Positions 15,688 to 24,498 of a stretch of 64,000 nucleotides of DNA are shown in pieces (the stretch's first letter is position 1; each line of letters begins with the position of its first letter). This DNA is from CBDBND01 sp965262665. Its GTDB lineage: Bacteria > Pseudomonadota > Alphaproteobacteria > Rhodospirillales > Rhodospirillaceae. The stretch spans positions 2,852,001 to 2,916,000 of the forward strand of contig CBDHFR010000004.1 of assembly GCA_965262665.1 (NCBI GenBank). The letters are read 5' to 3'. The translations under genes and the position numbers were made by a program. The notes under the pieces were generated by a model, which was not told where the DNA came from, did no database searches, and was given only the letters and a program-made list of their open reading frames with translations.

Positions 15688-16296
15688 CTAAACCCCTTTC
15701 GCGCCCAACCCTCTCATCTCCTCGATCCACTTCTGGCGTTTTTCTTCGCCGCCGGATTCGACCATGCCGTACAGGTTCGTGCGCACCGGTTTGATACCGA
15801 CGAATTTGAGGATGTTGCGTTCCAGGTTCTTAAGGTTGTGGCCAAAGAAAAAGAAACGGTAGAACGCCGCCGGCATACCCATGGTGACAACAACACGGCA
15901 GGACGTGCCTTTCAGCATTTTGCTGAACCCGGTGAAAGACACATCAGCGTTGGGATCCAATCCCATCTTTTCCGCAGCCAGGCGCGGCCTTAACACCTGC
16001 TCGAGAAACCCCTTGAGGATAGCGGGCAGGGTGCCGAGCCAAAGGGGGTAGATCAGCAAAAGATGATCGGCATCGAGGATATGACTCTGGGCATCCCGTA
16101 ATCCGTCCGGCGTGTCGCCCTCGACCCATTCCTTCTGCGTGCGCAACAAAGGGAAGTCTAATGTGGCCACCGTGATGGTGGTCACGTTATGGACCGCGTG
16201 TCGCGCGCCGTCCGCATAAGCCTGGGCCAAGGCGTGGCAGAGATGCCCCTGATCCGGGTCCGGGTGTCCTTGAATGATGGTGATCTGCTTGCCCAT
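15688..16296 (-). CDS. Flavodoxin-fold NAD(P)H quinone reductase-like protein
   Basis: 202 residues. The FMN phosphate loop is ITIIQGHPDPDQGHLCHALA (about residues 4-23), and the second flavin loop follows the strand LLLIYPLWLGTLPAILKGFLEQVL (about 79-102), both typical of the Flavodoxin_2/MdaB/KefF group. Late GMVESGGEEKRQKW is the usual C-terminal helix region. Likely a two-electron reductase for quinones or related compounds. The preceding 270 bases (15419-15687) are AT-rich and hold no recognisable gene. It is divergent from the hydrolase at 16426, with 129 bases between them. Confidence 0.85.
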   Translation of the reverse strand: MGKQITIIQGHPDPDQGHLCHALAQAYADGARHAVHNVTTITVATLDFPLLRTQKEWVEGDTPDGLRDAQSHILDADHLLLIYPLWLGTLPAILKGFLEQVLRPRLAAEKMGLDPNADVSFTGFSKMLKGTSCRVVVTMGMPAAFYRFFFFGHNLKNLERNILKFVGIKPVRTNLYGMVESGGEEKRQKWIEEMRGLGAKGV

Positions 16297-16425
16297 GTGA
16301 GGACGTTACGCCGGTACATAGCCGCGGTCCTTGATTCTGCTCAAGATGAAAAGGTTTCTGTTTCCGCTGGCCTTTACAGCACGCACCCGGCAGCATGGCA
16401 TCAAGACAATTAGGGGATGCCACAT

Positions 16426-17736
16426 ATGCGATTCGTAGTGTTGGCCGGCCTGTGCGCCGCCGTTTCTTACTGTTCTTCCGTTGCCTTTGCCGATGACCAC
16501 CGCTCGCCAGACGGCAAGCCGCAAGATGTTGTCCGCGAGCGTCCGCTCGACATGACGCCGGAGCAAATCCAAGAGAAATACGATTGGGTCACGGAAATGG
16601 AAGCGCAGGACTTTCAGTTCTGGCGGCGCATGCGAGATCAGCCCGATAATACAGCCTTTCGTCAACCTCAGGACTGGTACAATCCGATGGTGCTGGTGGA
16701 CGGCGGTCTGCGCCCGTTCTTGCCCCGCGCTGGTGAAAGCGATGTCCCGACGATCTCCGCAGATGCAGTCCAAGCCGCAACTGACTGGGCCATGGCGCGG
16801 CAAACTCAGGCCTTCATGATCTATCACCAGGGCAAGATTGTGCATGAGGCCTACATGGACGGCTTCCATGATACTTCGCCCATCAGTTCGCACTCGTGGG
16901 TGAAAACCCTGCACGGCATTCTCGCCGGCTTCGCGGTGGCTGACGGCGACATCTCCAGCCTTGATGATCCAGTTGAGAAATACCTCACGGAGTGGAAGGG
17001 CGATCAGCGCGGACAGATCACCGTGCGTCAGGTGCTGGAGAGCACCACAGGCCTTGAGGCGACCTTTGATAATCCGGGACAGCCCTGGTCTAAGGGGATG
17101 CAGTTGGTGGAAGGGTCGGACATCAACGCTACGACGCTGTCCTTCGAGCTCGAGAAAGAGCCCGGAACAGCGTTCGCGCACAATAATCCTAACACCCAGT
17201 TGGCCGGGATCATTCTCCATCGCGCTACCGGCAAGACGTTCGCGGAATATCTCGGTGAAAAACTATGGAAGCCCTTAGGCGCTCAACGGGGCGCTCTGCG
17301 TCTCGATGGCCTCAGGGGCAACGTCATTTCCTATTGCTGCTACTTGTCCGCACCTGCCGACTGGATGCGTATTGCTCATCTGCTCAAGGAAGACGGCAGG
17401 TTGCCCGACGGCACCCAACTGCTGCCGGAGGGGTGGGTCGATCAAATGCTCGCTGGGTCTGAGGTTAATCCCAACTACGGTTTCCAAATCTGGATTGACC
17501 GGGAGTTCCAAGAAAAGCGGCCTTATTACCCCGACATGCCGCCCGAATTCGCCAACACGCACTCGGAACCATTTGCCGCTGATGACATCTTCTACCTTGA
17601 TGGCGGCGGCAAGGTGCGCATTTGGATCAGCCGCAAGTTGGATCTGATCGTTTTGCGCATGGGCTATCCGCCGCCCCGCGGAATGGGCTTCGACGAATCA
17701 TTCCTGCCCAACACCATCGTTCGAGGGATTTTGTAA
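16426..17736 (+). CDS. Serine hydrolase of the beta-lactamase/PBP fold (class C-like)
   Basis: About 436 residues with an N-terminal signal peptide (MRFVVLAGLCAAVSY to AFADD). The nucleophile motif S-x-x-K is SWVK within ISSHSWVKTLHGILAG, and the FAHNNPNTQLAGIILHRATG block matches the Y/H-x-N region of family VIII-esterase or class C beta-lactamase-like enzymes; GGGKVRIWISRKLDLIVL near the end corresponds to the final strand with its K/H-x-G element. Likely a periplasmic esterase, peptidase or amidase. The start at 16426 is preferred over 16417 because TAGGGG lies 9 bases upstream. It is followed by the SnoaL-like and SDR genes in the same direction. Confidence 0.8.
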   Translation: MRFVVLAGLCAAVSYCSSVAFADDHRSPDGKPQDVVRERPLDMTPEQIQEKYDWVTEMEAQDFQFWRRMRDQPDNTAFRQPQDWYNPMVLVDGGLRPFLPRAGESDVPTISADAVQAATDWAMARQTQAFMIYHQGKIVHEAYMDGFHDTSPISSHSWVKTLHGILAGFAVADGDISSLDDPVEKYLTEWKGDQRGQITVRQVLESTTGLEATFDNPGQPWSKGMQLVEGSDINATTLSFELEKEPGTAFAHNNPNTQLAGIILHRATGKTFAEYLGEKLWKPLGAQRGALRLDGLRGNVISYCCYLSAPADWMRIAHLLKEDGRLPDGTQLLPEGWVDQMLAGSEVNPNYGFQIWIDREFQEKRPYYPDMPPEFANTHSEPFAADDIFYLDGGGKVRIWISRKLDLIVLRMGYPPPRGMGFDESFLPNTIVRGIL

Positions 17737-17766
17737 ACACGTTTTCACGCCCTTAAGGAGTTCGCC

Positions 17767-18225
17767 ATGCGTCTCTTAGTTTCCTTAACCTTATTCCTGG
17801 CCTTGTTCGGCGCAATGCCGGCCTCTGCGCAGTCGGAAGCAGAAGCCGCCGCCCGCGATGCCATCTGGGCCAAAGAGCAGCGCATCTATCTCGGCCGCGC
17901 CGAAGGCGGCCTGACTTACTACCTGGAGAACGCCGATTCCCGCTACGTCGGCTGGCCGCCCTTTGCACCGGCGCCGACCGATCTATCCGGGCTCACCCAA
18001 ACGTCCCGGGAAATGTCGGGCAACAATGCCGAAAAACTGACCATGGAATTTGTCGACTTCGCCATGGCCGGCGATACCGGGGTCATTTACTACCAAACCC
18101 ATCGCACCATGCTACCCGACGGCGCGGCCGTCGACGAACGCTGGGAAGTAATCCATGTTTGGGGCCGCAGGGACGGCGAGTGGAAAATTTTCGGCGCCAT
18201 GGCCCGTGCCAACCCGGTTCGATGA
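17767..18225 (+). CDS. Exported SnoaL/NTF2-like protein
   Basis: 152 residues. Residues 1-21 are a signal peptide ending ASAQS. The mature part (AIWAKEQRIYLGRAEGGLTYYLENA, then FVDFAMAGDTGVIYYQTHRTM and ERWEVIHVWGRRDGEWKIFG) has the helix-strand order and terminal W-x-x-x-x-x-W-x-R-x-x-G-x-W-K motif of DUF4440/SnoaL-like cone folds. Such proteins bind or cyclise small molecules; no substrate is evident. AAGGAG lies just upstream. Its TGA overlaps the ATG of the SDR gene (ATGA), so the two are coupled. Confidence 0.7.
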   Translation: MRLLVSLTLFLALFGAMPASAQSEAEAAARDAIWAKEQRIYLGRAEGGLTYYLENADSRYVGWPPFAPAPTDLSGLTQTSREMSGNNAEKLTMEFVDFAMAGDTGVIYYQTHRTMLPDGAAVDERWEVIHVWGRRDGEWKIFGAMARANPVR

Positions 18226-18972
18226 GTCTGCTCAAAAACCGTGTAGCGCTGATCACCGGTGCCAACCGGGGGATCGGTGCCGGGGTGGCGCTGGCCTTTG
18301 CCCGCGAAGGTGCTGACGTGGCAATTACCTATCCGCACCTCGACGCAGCCGACGAAGCAAACGCCGTGTGTGGGGAGATTGAGTCACACGGCCGCAAAAC
18401 CCCCCGCCCTCAAAGCCGACGCAGCAGATGCAGCAGCCACCGAAACGGCTATCACCATGGCTCTCGAGACCCTCGGCCGCATCGACATTCTCGTCAACAA
18501 CGCGGGCATCGCCCATGCCGCGCCGGTCGAAGACATTGATGTGGACATGTGGGACAAAGTCATCGCTGTCCATCTGCGCGGCACGTTTCTCGCCTGCAAG
18601 TATGTGTTGCCGCACATGTATGAACGCGGCTCGGGGCGAATCATCAACACGGCGTCGCAATTGGCCTATCTCGGCGCCGCCGGTTTTGCCCATTACACCG
18701 CGGCCAAGGTCGCCATCGTTACCTTCACGCGCACGCTAGAAGCCGCACCGAAAGGGGTCGGCGTCAACGCGGTCGCCCCCGGCGCGACCAAGACCGCAAT
18801 GTTGGACGATGTTCCCGATGACATCTTAGAAGCCATCCGGCAAAGCATTCCGCGCGGTCAGCTGGCTGAAATCGACGAAATCGTACCAAGCTATGTATTT
18901 TTAGCGTCGGATGCGGCGCGGCACTATGTCGGTCAAGTGATTAGCCCTAACGGCGGAGATATGTTTTTGTGA
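18222..18972 (+). pseudogene. Short-chain dehydrogenase/reductase with a frameshift
   Basis: The first part (ITGANRGIGAGVALAFAREGADV) holds the NAD(P)-binding T-G-x-x-x-G-I-G motif. The frame breaks at a C6 run at about 18399-18404, after which the other frame gives DILVNNAGIAHAAPV (NNAG), IINTASQLAYLGAAGFAHYTAAK (Ser, Tyr, Lys catalytic residues) and VNAVAPGATKT, ending QVISPNGGDMFL. All SDR landmarks exist, so one base too many or too few inactivates an otherwise complete gene; a homopolymer sequencing error is also possible. Its last 12 codons are duplicated at 21821-21861. Confidence 0.8.
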
Positions 18973-19402
18973 GGTCTAGGACATAACGGAGTGCTATTCG
19001 TCTCCTTGAGATACCAAGATGCTTGTCCCACTCGATTCAATATCATTGATACCTATTTTCAGTTGCTATTTCTATTAATGACCCGTAGCGTTCAACAACG
19101 TTATAAGCGGCGAAAAAAGCCGCACACTGGAACAATGTCAGCAAATACTCAATTTGGGAGCCTATTGGGGCACCGAGATTATTTGCTGTTGGTTCAAGCC
19201 TATTTTTAGGCTGGTATTACACAATAATCCCGCAGTTGCTCCGAAGCCTTTCGGAGACGCGCATGAAGATCTCAAGTCATGTTTTGCTGGACACCAATGG
19301 TGATTCGTTGCTGGTGAAACCAGCATCTCCAAACTCGTCGGGCCTTTTAAAGGGGCTTATATACATGACTAGACACAACGGAAGAATTGGAGAGGTTGAA
19401 AT
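18973..19402. other. 430 bases without a supported gene
   Basis: AT-richer than its surroundings. An open frame at 18991-19209 (72 codons) shows no signal peptide, domain or ribosome site. A small hairpin CTCCGAA/TTCGGAG lies at about 19238-19255, without a T tract. Nothing else was recognised. Confidence 0.5.
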
Positions 19403-19785
19403 ATGCGGTCACTAAAAGGATGCTTCATGCTCGTCGTAGCTTTCGTTTTGACGCTCAACAATTTCTTCTACGCCGTCAATCCCGCGGCGGCCAAGCCCAT
19501 ATTTGATTGGATTGACCCTTTCGCAGTCGTCGCCCTCGTACTCGTTTTCATGGAGAAAATCCTCGGTTCGATGCGCGGTGAAACCGAATGGCCTCGTCTC
19601 GTAGTAACGGTCCTGGTCGGGGCGCTGGTTCATTTATACGCCTACAATTACTTGGCGAAGATGGCAGGCAGTGGAGTCTGGCAGGCAGTGGACTGGAGAG
19701 CGGAACCTTGTGGCTGGTTATGGTGCCGTTTACGGTTTCCTTGCTCATCTATGAGGGCTTCTTGCTGATCCGCGGAGCTAAATAA
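19403..19785 (+). pseudogene. Small three-helix membrane protein (holin-like position), frameshifted
   Basis: From ATG 19403, preceded by GGAGAGG, the frame gives three hydrophobic stretches: MLVVAFVLTLNNFFYAV, PFAVVALVLVFMEKIL and LVVTVLVGALVHLYAYNYLAK. A near-exact 17-base tandem duplication (GGCAGGCAGTGGAGTCT then GGCAGGCAGTGGACTGG, about 19666-19699) shifts the frame; the other frame continues with SGTLWLVMVPFTVSLLIYEGFLLIRGAK. Size, helix count and position just before an amidase gene suggest a holin-like role, which is inference from context only. Confidence 0.5.
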
Positions 19786-19799
19786 GGACTTGTCTAGTC

Positions 19800-20570
19800 A
19801 TGTATATAAGCCCCCTTTTAAAAGCACCTACATACCTAGTGATGCATTACACAGCGGGCGGCACCATGAGTGGGGCTGTTTCAACGCTGAAAAAAAAGGG
19901 TAGTAAGGCGTCAGCTCACATTGTGATCGATCGGGATGGTGCAGTTGAGCAGGTTCTCCCTTTTAACAAAGTTACGTGGCATGCAGGCCGCAGCCGCTGG
20001 CGTGGTCTAAAGGGACTCAATGCCCATTCCATCGGTATCGAATTGGTCAACGCTGGTCCACTGCAACAATCAAATGGAAATTGGCGTGCCTAGTACGGTG
20101 GCACATTCAGCGAAGACGACGTCGTTCAAGCTCTTCATAAACATGGCGGAGACGACGAATGGTGGCATGTCTACCCAGAGGCTCAACTTACTGCAGCTAT
20201 CGATGCGGGTCAGTTGATCGTTGAAAAATATGGGTTGAGAGATGTAATTGGCCACGAGGACATCGCCCCCGAACGTAAGAGGGATCCAGGACCTGCGTTT
20301 CCGATGGACAGCGTTAAATCATCCATTATGGGACGTCAGGAAGATGACGACGAAATCTACGAAACAGTTAGCCGCTTGAACATAAGAACCGGCCCGGGGG
20401 CGGACTATGAAAAAGTGCGCGACGACCCTTTGCAAAAAGGAACGCGCCTCAATCTCATCTCGACGGATAGCAATTGGTGCTATGTCGAAGTGATCGAGCC
20501 AGATGACGACGATGACGATGACATAAGCGAAACAGGGTGGGTTTACGGTGACTACATCAAACCTATCTAG
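19800..20570 (+). pseudogene. N-acetylmuramoyl-L-alanine amidase with SH3 domain, one in-frame TAG
   Basis: The frame runs 256 codons with a single amber stop at 20091-20093. Before it: LVMHYTAGGTMSG (first zinc His), VTWHAGRSRWRG, and NAHSIGIELVNAG (catalytic Glu). After it, in the same frame: IGHEDIAPERKRDPGPAFPM (second His and the Asp ligand), then an SH3-like domain with VSRLNIRTGPGADYEKV and GWVYGDYIKPI, separated by an acidic run. This is an AmpD/Amidase_2 endolysin-type enzyme cutting the glycan-peptide amide bond. Truncation at the TAG would remove two metal ligands, so it is inactive unless the stop is read through. Confidence 0.8.
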
Positions 20571-20579
20571 GTGCCCTGT

Positions 20580-20969
20580 ATGACTATTAAATTAGGCGCC
20601 CCCCATCTTTTTGTGATGACTGCTCTGTGCTTGTTGTTACAGAGCGGATGTACCCAGGTCACAATCATGAAGGGTGGCGAAGTCGTCAACGTTGAGCGGC
20701 ATTGGGGCATTCTTGGTGTAACGGTTCAGCAGACAGCTGAAAGCAGTGTGATCGATGTGCGCGGTCTCGGTTTTGTTGGCTCACCCTTAACGAACTCCAT
20801 TGGGTACCACCGCGGCACATTTGCCAGCCTCGAACAGGATTGCAGGCTCATTATCTGGATTGAGAAACGCGGAGACATTGCTGACATCACCCATTTACTC
20901 GAAGAAAACGGGGGGTCTGCATTGTTTCAGTCCCCGACGCGCAAACATTATCAAATAAGGAGGAATTGA
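20580..20969 (+). CDS. Putative lipoprotein
   Basis: About 129 residues from ATG 20580 (a GTG at 20571 is also possible). The signal peptide ends in a lipobox, LLLQSGC, so the Cys is probably lipidated. The mature part (EVVNVERHWGILGVTVQQ, VIDVRGLGFVGSP) has no recognisable domain. It follows the amidase gene by few bases and is followed by a second lipoprotein gene one base later. In this lysis-like cassette a spanin-type role can be imagined but is not supported by sequence features. Confidence 0.55.
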   Translation: MTIKLGAPHLFVMTALCLLLQSGCTQVTIMKGGEVVNVERHWGILGVTVQQTAESSVIDVRGLGFVGSPLTNSIGYHRGTFASLEQDCRLIIWIEKRGDIADITHLLEENGGSALFQSPTRKHYQIRRN

Positions 20970-20970
20970 G

Positions 20971-21399
20971 ATGGACTTTAAGGCAACTTTGTCAATAAGC
21001 GCTTTGATTTTAGCCCTCGGCGGATGCGCTCCATATGACACCACTCCTCTAATTTTTGGACAATCAGACACCGTCGGACTTTCGGTCGGCGGTTCGGCGG
21101 CTGAGCAAGGGGAAACTTTTGTCTTTGGCTACAAAGGCCACGGTATCGCGATTATTCCTGTCACGAATAAAACTGGGAACCTGCTAAGCGCAGCCAAAGA
21201 AGGTGATGCAGGTGAAGTGATGTCTAACGGTGGATCTGTAACGGGTGAAGAAGATACTTTTTCCGTGCTCGGTCAATTTGAGACGGAAGCCGAAGGAGGT
21301 GCAAACAGCACTAGTATTAGTCTCGGCAAATTCTTTGCAACAGGCCATGCTGCTCGCACATTGGCTGATGGATTTGCCGAAGAAATGGGAAGCCCATGA
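20971..21399 (+). CDS. Putative lipoprotein, second of a pair
   Basis: 142 residues with strong ribosome site AAGGAGG at 20958-20964 and a lipobox LALGGCAP. The mature region is Gly/Glu/Thr-rich, weakly strand-forming (VGLSVGGSAAEQGETFVFGYKG, FSVLGQFETEAEGG), with no known domain. Together with the preceding lipoprotein it seems co-transcribed with the broken amidase. Function unknown. Confidence 0.6.
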   Translation: MDFKATLSISALILALGGCAPYDTTPLIFGQSDTVGLSVGGSAAEQGETFVFGYKGHGIAIIPVTNKTGNLLSAAKEGDAGEVMSNGGSVTGEEDTFSVLGQFETEAEGGANSTSISLGKFFATGHAARTLADGFAEEMGSP

Positions 21400-21478
21400 T
21401 GGACGCCATGGCCTGCATAAGGTTTTTCAGCCATGACTTTCGGCCGTCTGGATAGGCTGCGCTGGAAGCTAAAAACCC

Positions 21479-21736
21479 GTGAGCGATAATGAAACTGGCG
21501 AAGGCTTAAGACGAACGGCGCACGCGCCGGGCACGCCGCGTGCTCCCCGTGCACCTGGCTCGTCGCGTCCGGGTCGTGCTACCCGTGCGGCGCGCGCTCC
21601 GAGAGCAAACCGCGCCAGCCGTGCTGATCGCGCCGATCGCGCTGAAACTGCAGCACGGGCCGATAGGGCAGACCGAGCAGACCGCGCAGATCGTGCTGAT
21701 AGGGTGGAGCGAGCCGAACCCGTTACCGAGGCGTAA
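21479..21736 (+). repeat. Arg-Ala-Asp low-complexity repeat, possibly coding
   Basis: One frame gives an 85-codon protein that is almost entirely Arg-Ala/Arg-Ala-Asp units: PRAPRAPGSSRPGRATRAAR, then RADRADRAETAARADRADRA. The DNA repeat unit is CGTGCTGAT or close variants (9 or 6 bases). The pattern resembles Gly-Ala-Asp collagen-like tails of phage proteins in which Gly codons (GGN) have become Arg (CGN). No ribosome site or domain supports expression. It ends shortly before the duplicated SDR 3' end. Confidence 0.4.
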
Positions 21737-21926
21737 CGCCCGCAGCTAGAGGACAATCAAGCAATCGATTTAATGGCGATTGGCATCTCAATGACCGCCA
21801 CCTGCGCTAAACACAATGGCTGTCAGGTGATTAGCCCTAACGGCGGAGATGTCTTTCTCTGAGCGGCTCACGGACTTTTGTCCGTGTTTTTCTGGCTCTC
21901 ACCCGATAACGCGCTAAAATTATTCT

Positions 21927-23927
21927 ATGACACAAACACCGCGCCTCTATCGCGGGGTCGCTGCGCTATTCACGGTGGTAGCCCTCCTTTTCCCGCTTGC
22001 TGCCAGCGGCGTGGCCGATCCGCTGCCCACACATCATTTTGCGCAGCGGAAAAAAATGTGGGGGCCGAGGCTCTCTCCCGATGGATCCCAACTTACCGTT
22101 CTAAAACGGATCAACGGTGACGAGGTCATTTCCTACTACCGCATTGAAGGCAAGGAATTGGCTGACCTAGACCAAGCTGTTAGCGGTGAGGAGGATGATT
22201 TTTTCCGCGTGCGCTGGGCCAATGAGGATCGTGTCCTGGTCAGTTCCATATTGCGCAATCGCAGCCGGACTTTCGGCGACCGTTCTTCCCTTCGCCAACT
22301 CCTCTCCATGAATCTGGATGGCTCCGACAAAGTTGTCCTGTTGAGCCAACGGCGCAACAAACGGCCGCGGTTTTCTGGTGACGGAATAGTCCACATGTTA
22401 CCCGACGATCCAGCCCACATTCTCGTTCGGCTTGTCGACATCGGTAATGAGGATGATTCCTCTGTTTACCGCATGAATATTTATACGGGTGACCAGGAAC
22501 TGGTCGAAGAAGCGGCAAGCAGCCAGGACATTTTCAACTGGTATGCGGACTGGGGCGGCAATATCCGCTATGCCTTTGGTCAGGACAACAAAAACCGCCC
22601 AATCATGCTCATCCGCCGGGCCGACGGCGATTGGCATCCATTGCACAAATACGAACTGTTCGCCGACGGCCGATTCTATCCTCTCGGATACAGTCACGAC
22701 GACAACACCAGATTTGTCTTGTCAACGCATATCACCGGGCGGGCCAGTTTGTTCAAGTTTGACCTGAGGACGGGCGACCTGGCAGGCAAGATTTTCTCTC
22801 ATGAGGAAGTCGATCTGGACAGTCTCGTCATTTCTGAAGCAGTACGCAAAGCGGTTGCGGTTTCTTACACGGTCGACAAGAAGGAATATCACTATCTGGA
22901 TCCCAGCTACGCGGCGCTGCGGGACGAAATCGACGGCGTACTTCCGGACCGGATCAACGCGATCGTGTCAACCACACCCGACGAGCAACTTCTCGTGGTT
23001 TTATCCGAAAGCACGAACCATTCGGGCACGTACTATTTGTGCGATCTGGCAAACGGCACGCTCACAGAAATCGGCAAGCGTTACGATGGTCTCTATCCGG
23101 AAGACCTCTCTTCTATGAGGCGAGTCACGTATGAAGCGCGCGATAGTTTGGAAATACCGGCCTATCTGACCGTGCCCAAAGTTAGTGTGACCCAAGTGGC
23201 GGGGCGTCCAGGCCCCGCGGTCATTCTCCCGCACGGTGGCCCAAGAACGCGCGACCGCCTCGGATTCGATTTGTGGGCGCAGTTTCTTGCCAACCGGGGT
23301 TACATGGTCCTGCAACCCAATTTCCGGGGCTACGGGGAATGGTACGAATCGTTGGGCCACGGCACATGGGGCCGTGCCATGCAGGACGACCTCACCGACG
23401 GTGCGCAATGGCTGATCGATCATGGTCTAGCCGATCCCGAGCGGATTTGCATTGCCGGCGCGTCCTACGGTGGTTATGCCGCTCTCATGGGCGTTATCCG
23501 CGCACCAGGCGTGTTCCAATGTGCCGCGTCCCTTAACGGCGCCTCTAATATTCGGCGCATGCTGAGAGAAGACGGAGAGTATGACTCCCGCAATTCCGAA
23601 TTCCGCCGCGTCGCCGGGCGGCTGACGAAAAGTGAACTGTATCTGATTTCTCCGATCGATCGCGCCGAAGAAATCAACGTCCCGGTACTCCTGGTGCACG
23701 GCGAAGAGGATCGCAATGTTTCCATCCGGCATTCGCGTCAGCTGGCTGAGAAACTCGAACGGACCGGAAAGCCTTACACATTTATCGCCATCCAGGGTGA
23801 AGGCCATTCATTTCGTAAAGCAGAAAGCCTGCTCATGTGGCTGAGTGCGTTGGAAAAATTCCTGGCGGAGAATATTGGATCGGAAAGCCTACACAGCGGA
23901 ACCGTTATGACGTCTTTGGCTAAGTGA
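21927..23927 (+). CDS. S9 family prolyl oligopeptidase-like peptidase
   Basis: 666 residues. Signal peptide at about 1-28. The middle is a beta-propeller-like region with the S9 phrase KKMWGPRLSPDGSQLTVLKR. The C-terminal alpha/beta hydrolase domain (from about 395) has ILPHGGPRTRD, the nucleophile GASYGGYAALMG (Ser about 517), LLVHGEEDRNVSI (Asp) and IQGEGHSF (His), a complete triad. Likely an exported serine exopeptidase or oligopeptidase using short peptides, which would fit the dipeptide-type importer genes nearby. Confidence 0.92.
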   Translation: MTQTPRLYRGVAALFTVVALLFPLAASGVADPLPTHHFAQRKKMWGPRLSPDGSQLTVLKRINGDEVISYYRIEGKELADLDQAVSGEEDDFFRVRWANEDRVLVSSILRNRSRTFGDRSSLRQLLSMNLDGSDKVVLLSQRRNKRPRFSGDGIVHMLPDDPAHILVRLVDIGNEDDSSVYRMNIYTGDQELVEEAASSQDIFNWYADWGGNIRYAFGQDNKNRPIMLIRRADGDWHPLHKYELFADGRFYPLGYSHDDNTRFVLSTHITGRASLFKFDLRTGDLAGKIFSHEEVDLDSLVISEAVRKAVAVSYTVDKKEYHYLDPSYAALRDEIDGVLPDRINAIVSTTPDEQLLVVLSESTNHSGTYYLCDLANGTLTEIGKRYDGLYPEDLSSMRRVTYEARDSLEIPAYLTVPKVSVTQVAGRPGPAVILPHGGPRTRDRLGFDLWAQFLANRGYMVLQPNFRGYGEWYESLGHGTWGRAMQDDLTDGAQWLIDHGLADPERICIAGASYGGYAALMGVIRAPGVFQCAASLNGASNIRRMLREDGEYDSRNSEFRRVAGRLTKSELYLISPIDRAEEINVPVLLVHGEEDRNVSIRHSRQLAEKLERTGKPYTFIAIQGEGHSFRKAESLLMWLSALEKFLAENIGSESLHSGTVMTSLAK

Positions 23928-24038
23928 AGCGCGTTTCCAATTCCGTTCCTCCTAGGAAAGGCAAAGCGGTTTGCAATCACCACAACTCTGTTACCGTAGC
24001 AGAATAAATTCCCAGCATTGAGGGGAAGGCCCAGGGTT

Positions 24039-24494
24039 ATGACTAATCTACTGCGACGAATGGCATTCGTGGTCGCTTGCGCTGCCATACTCACGGCCAG
24101 TCCGATTGAGGCGCAAGAGCAGGACATTGAAGCCTGGGCAGCGGAACGGGAAACCAATTTCGATCTTCTGCCGCCAGACTGGCGACTCACCCAGCCGGTG
24201 ACGTTACGGATCAGTTTTCGCTTGAAAGCCGAGCCGGGCAGCGCAGAGGTAGACGACTTTCTCCAGGACCTTCGCCGAACCGTGGGCGGTCCTTCGTCCT
24301 ACCACAACAGCTTCAAAATAGAACCTGTCGTGGTGCCGGCGGAGTTCCACTATGCCAACACTATGGAATTCGGCAACCTCGCCCGCTGGCGTGCCTATGA
24401 AACTTCACAAGAATTGCGGGACTTCGTGTTCGGCCGCTGGGTCAAAGAAGTGGAAGTGACACAAGAAATGGTCACCATCAAGCCGAAGGACTAA
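24039..24494 (+). CDS. Exported protein of unknown function
   Basis: About 151 residues from ATG 24039 with GAGGGGAAGG upstream; a TTG at 24018 is less likely. Signal peptide to about SPIEAQE. The mature part (RLTQPVTLRISFRLKAEPGSAEV, then ARWRAYETSQELRDFVFGRWVKEVEV) has the strand-helix pattern of a ferredoxin-like alpha/beta barrel (Dabb/ABM-like), with W-R-x-Y-E-x-S-x-E-L as the helix. It starts a run of four co-directed genes with the two DUF1838 genes. Function unknown. Confidence 0.55.
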   Translation: MTNLLRRMAFVVACAAILTASPIEAQEQDIEAWAAERETNFDLLPPDWRLTQPVTLRISFRLKAEPGSAEVDDFLQDLRRTVGGPSSYHNSFKIEPVVVPAEFHYANTMEFGNLARWRAYETSQELRDFVFGRWVKEVEVTQEMVTIKPKD

Positions 24495-24498
24495 ACAA

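Larger units (their letters stand above)
18937..21850. mobile_element. Segment bounded by a duplicated SDR 3' end (possible integrated element)
   Basis: The last bases of the SDR gene recur 2890 bases away: 24 identical bases at 18937-18960 and 21827-21850, each followed by the final codons of an SDR (GGDMFL-stop and GGDVFL-stop, using different codons). This is what is expected when an element inserts at the 3' end of a gene and replaces it, with the original end left at the far side. No integrase is visible. The cargo is a set of small exported or lysis-like genes, three of them damaged. Confidence 0.5.

Noticed and set aside
18991..19209. 72-codon open frame
   Set aside because: No ribosome site, signal, domain or coding bias; reported only as part of the gap.
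20091..20093. Amber recoding (Gln or pyrrolysine) in the amidase
   Set aside because: Neighbouring genes in the same segment are also broken, so decay is the simpler reading; TAG is used as a normal stop elsewhere in the window.
21479..21736. Possible CRISPR array in the repeat-rich region
   Set aside because: The units are 6-9 bases, contiguous and degenerate, without spacers. No cas genes are in the window.
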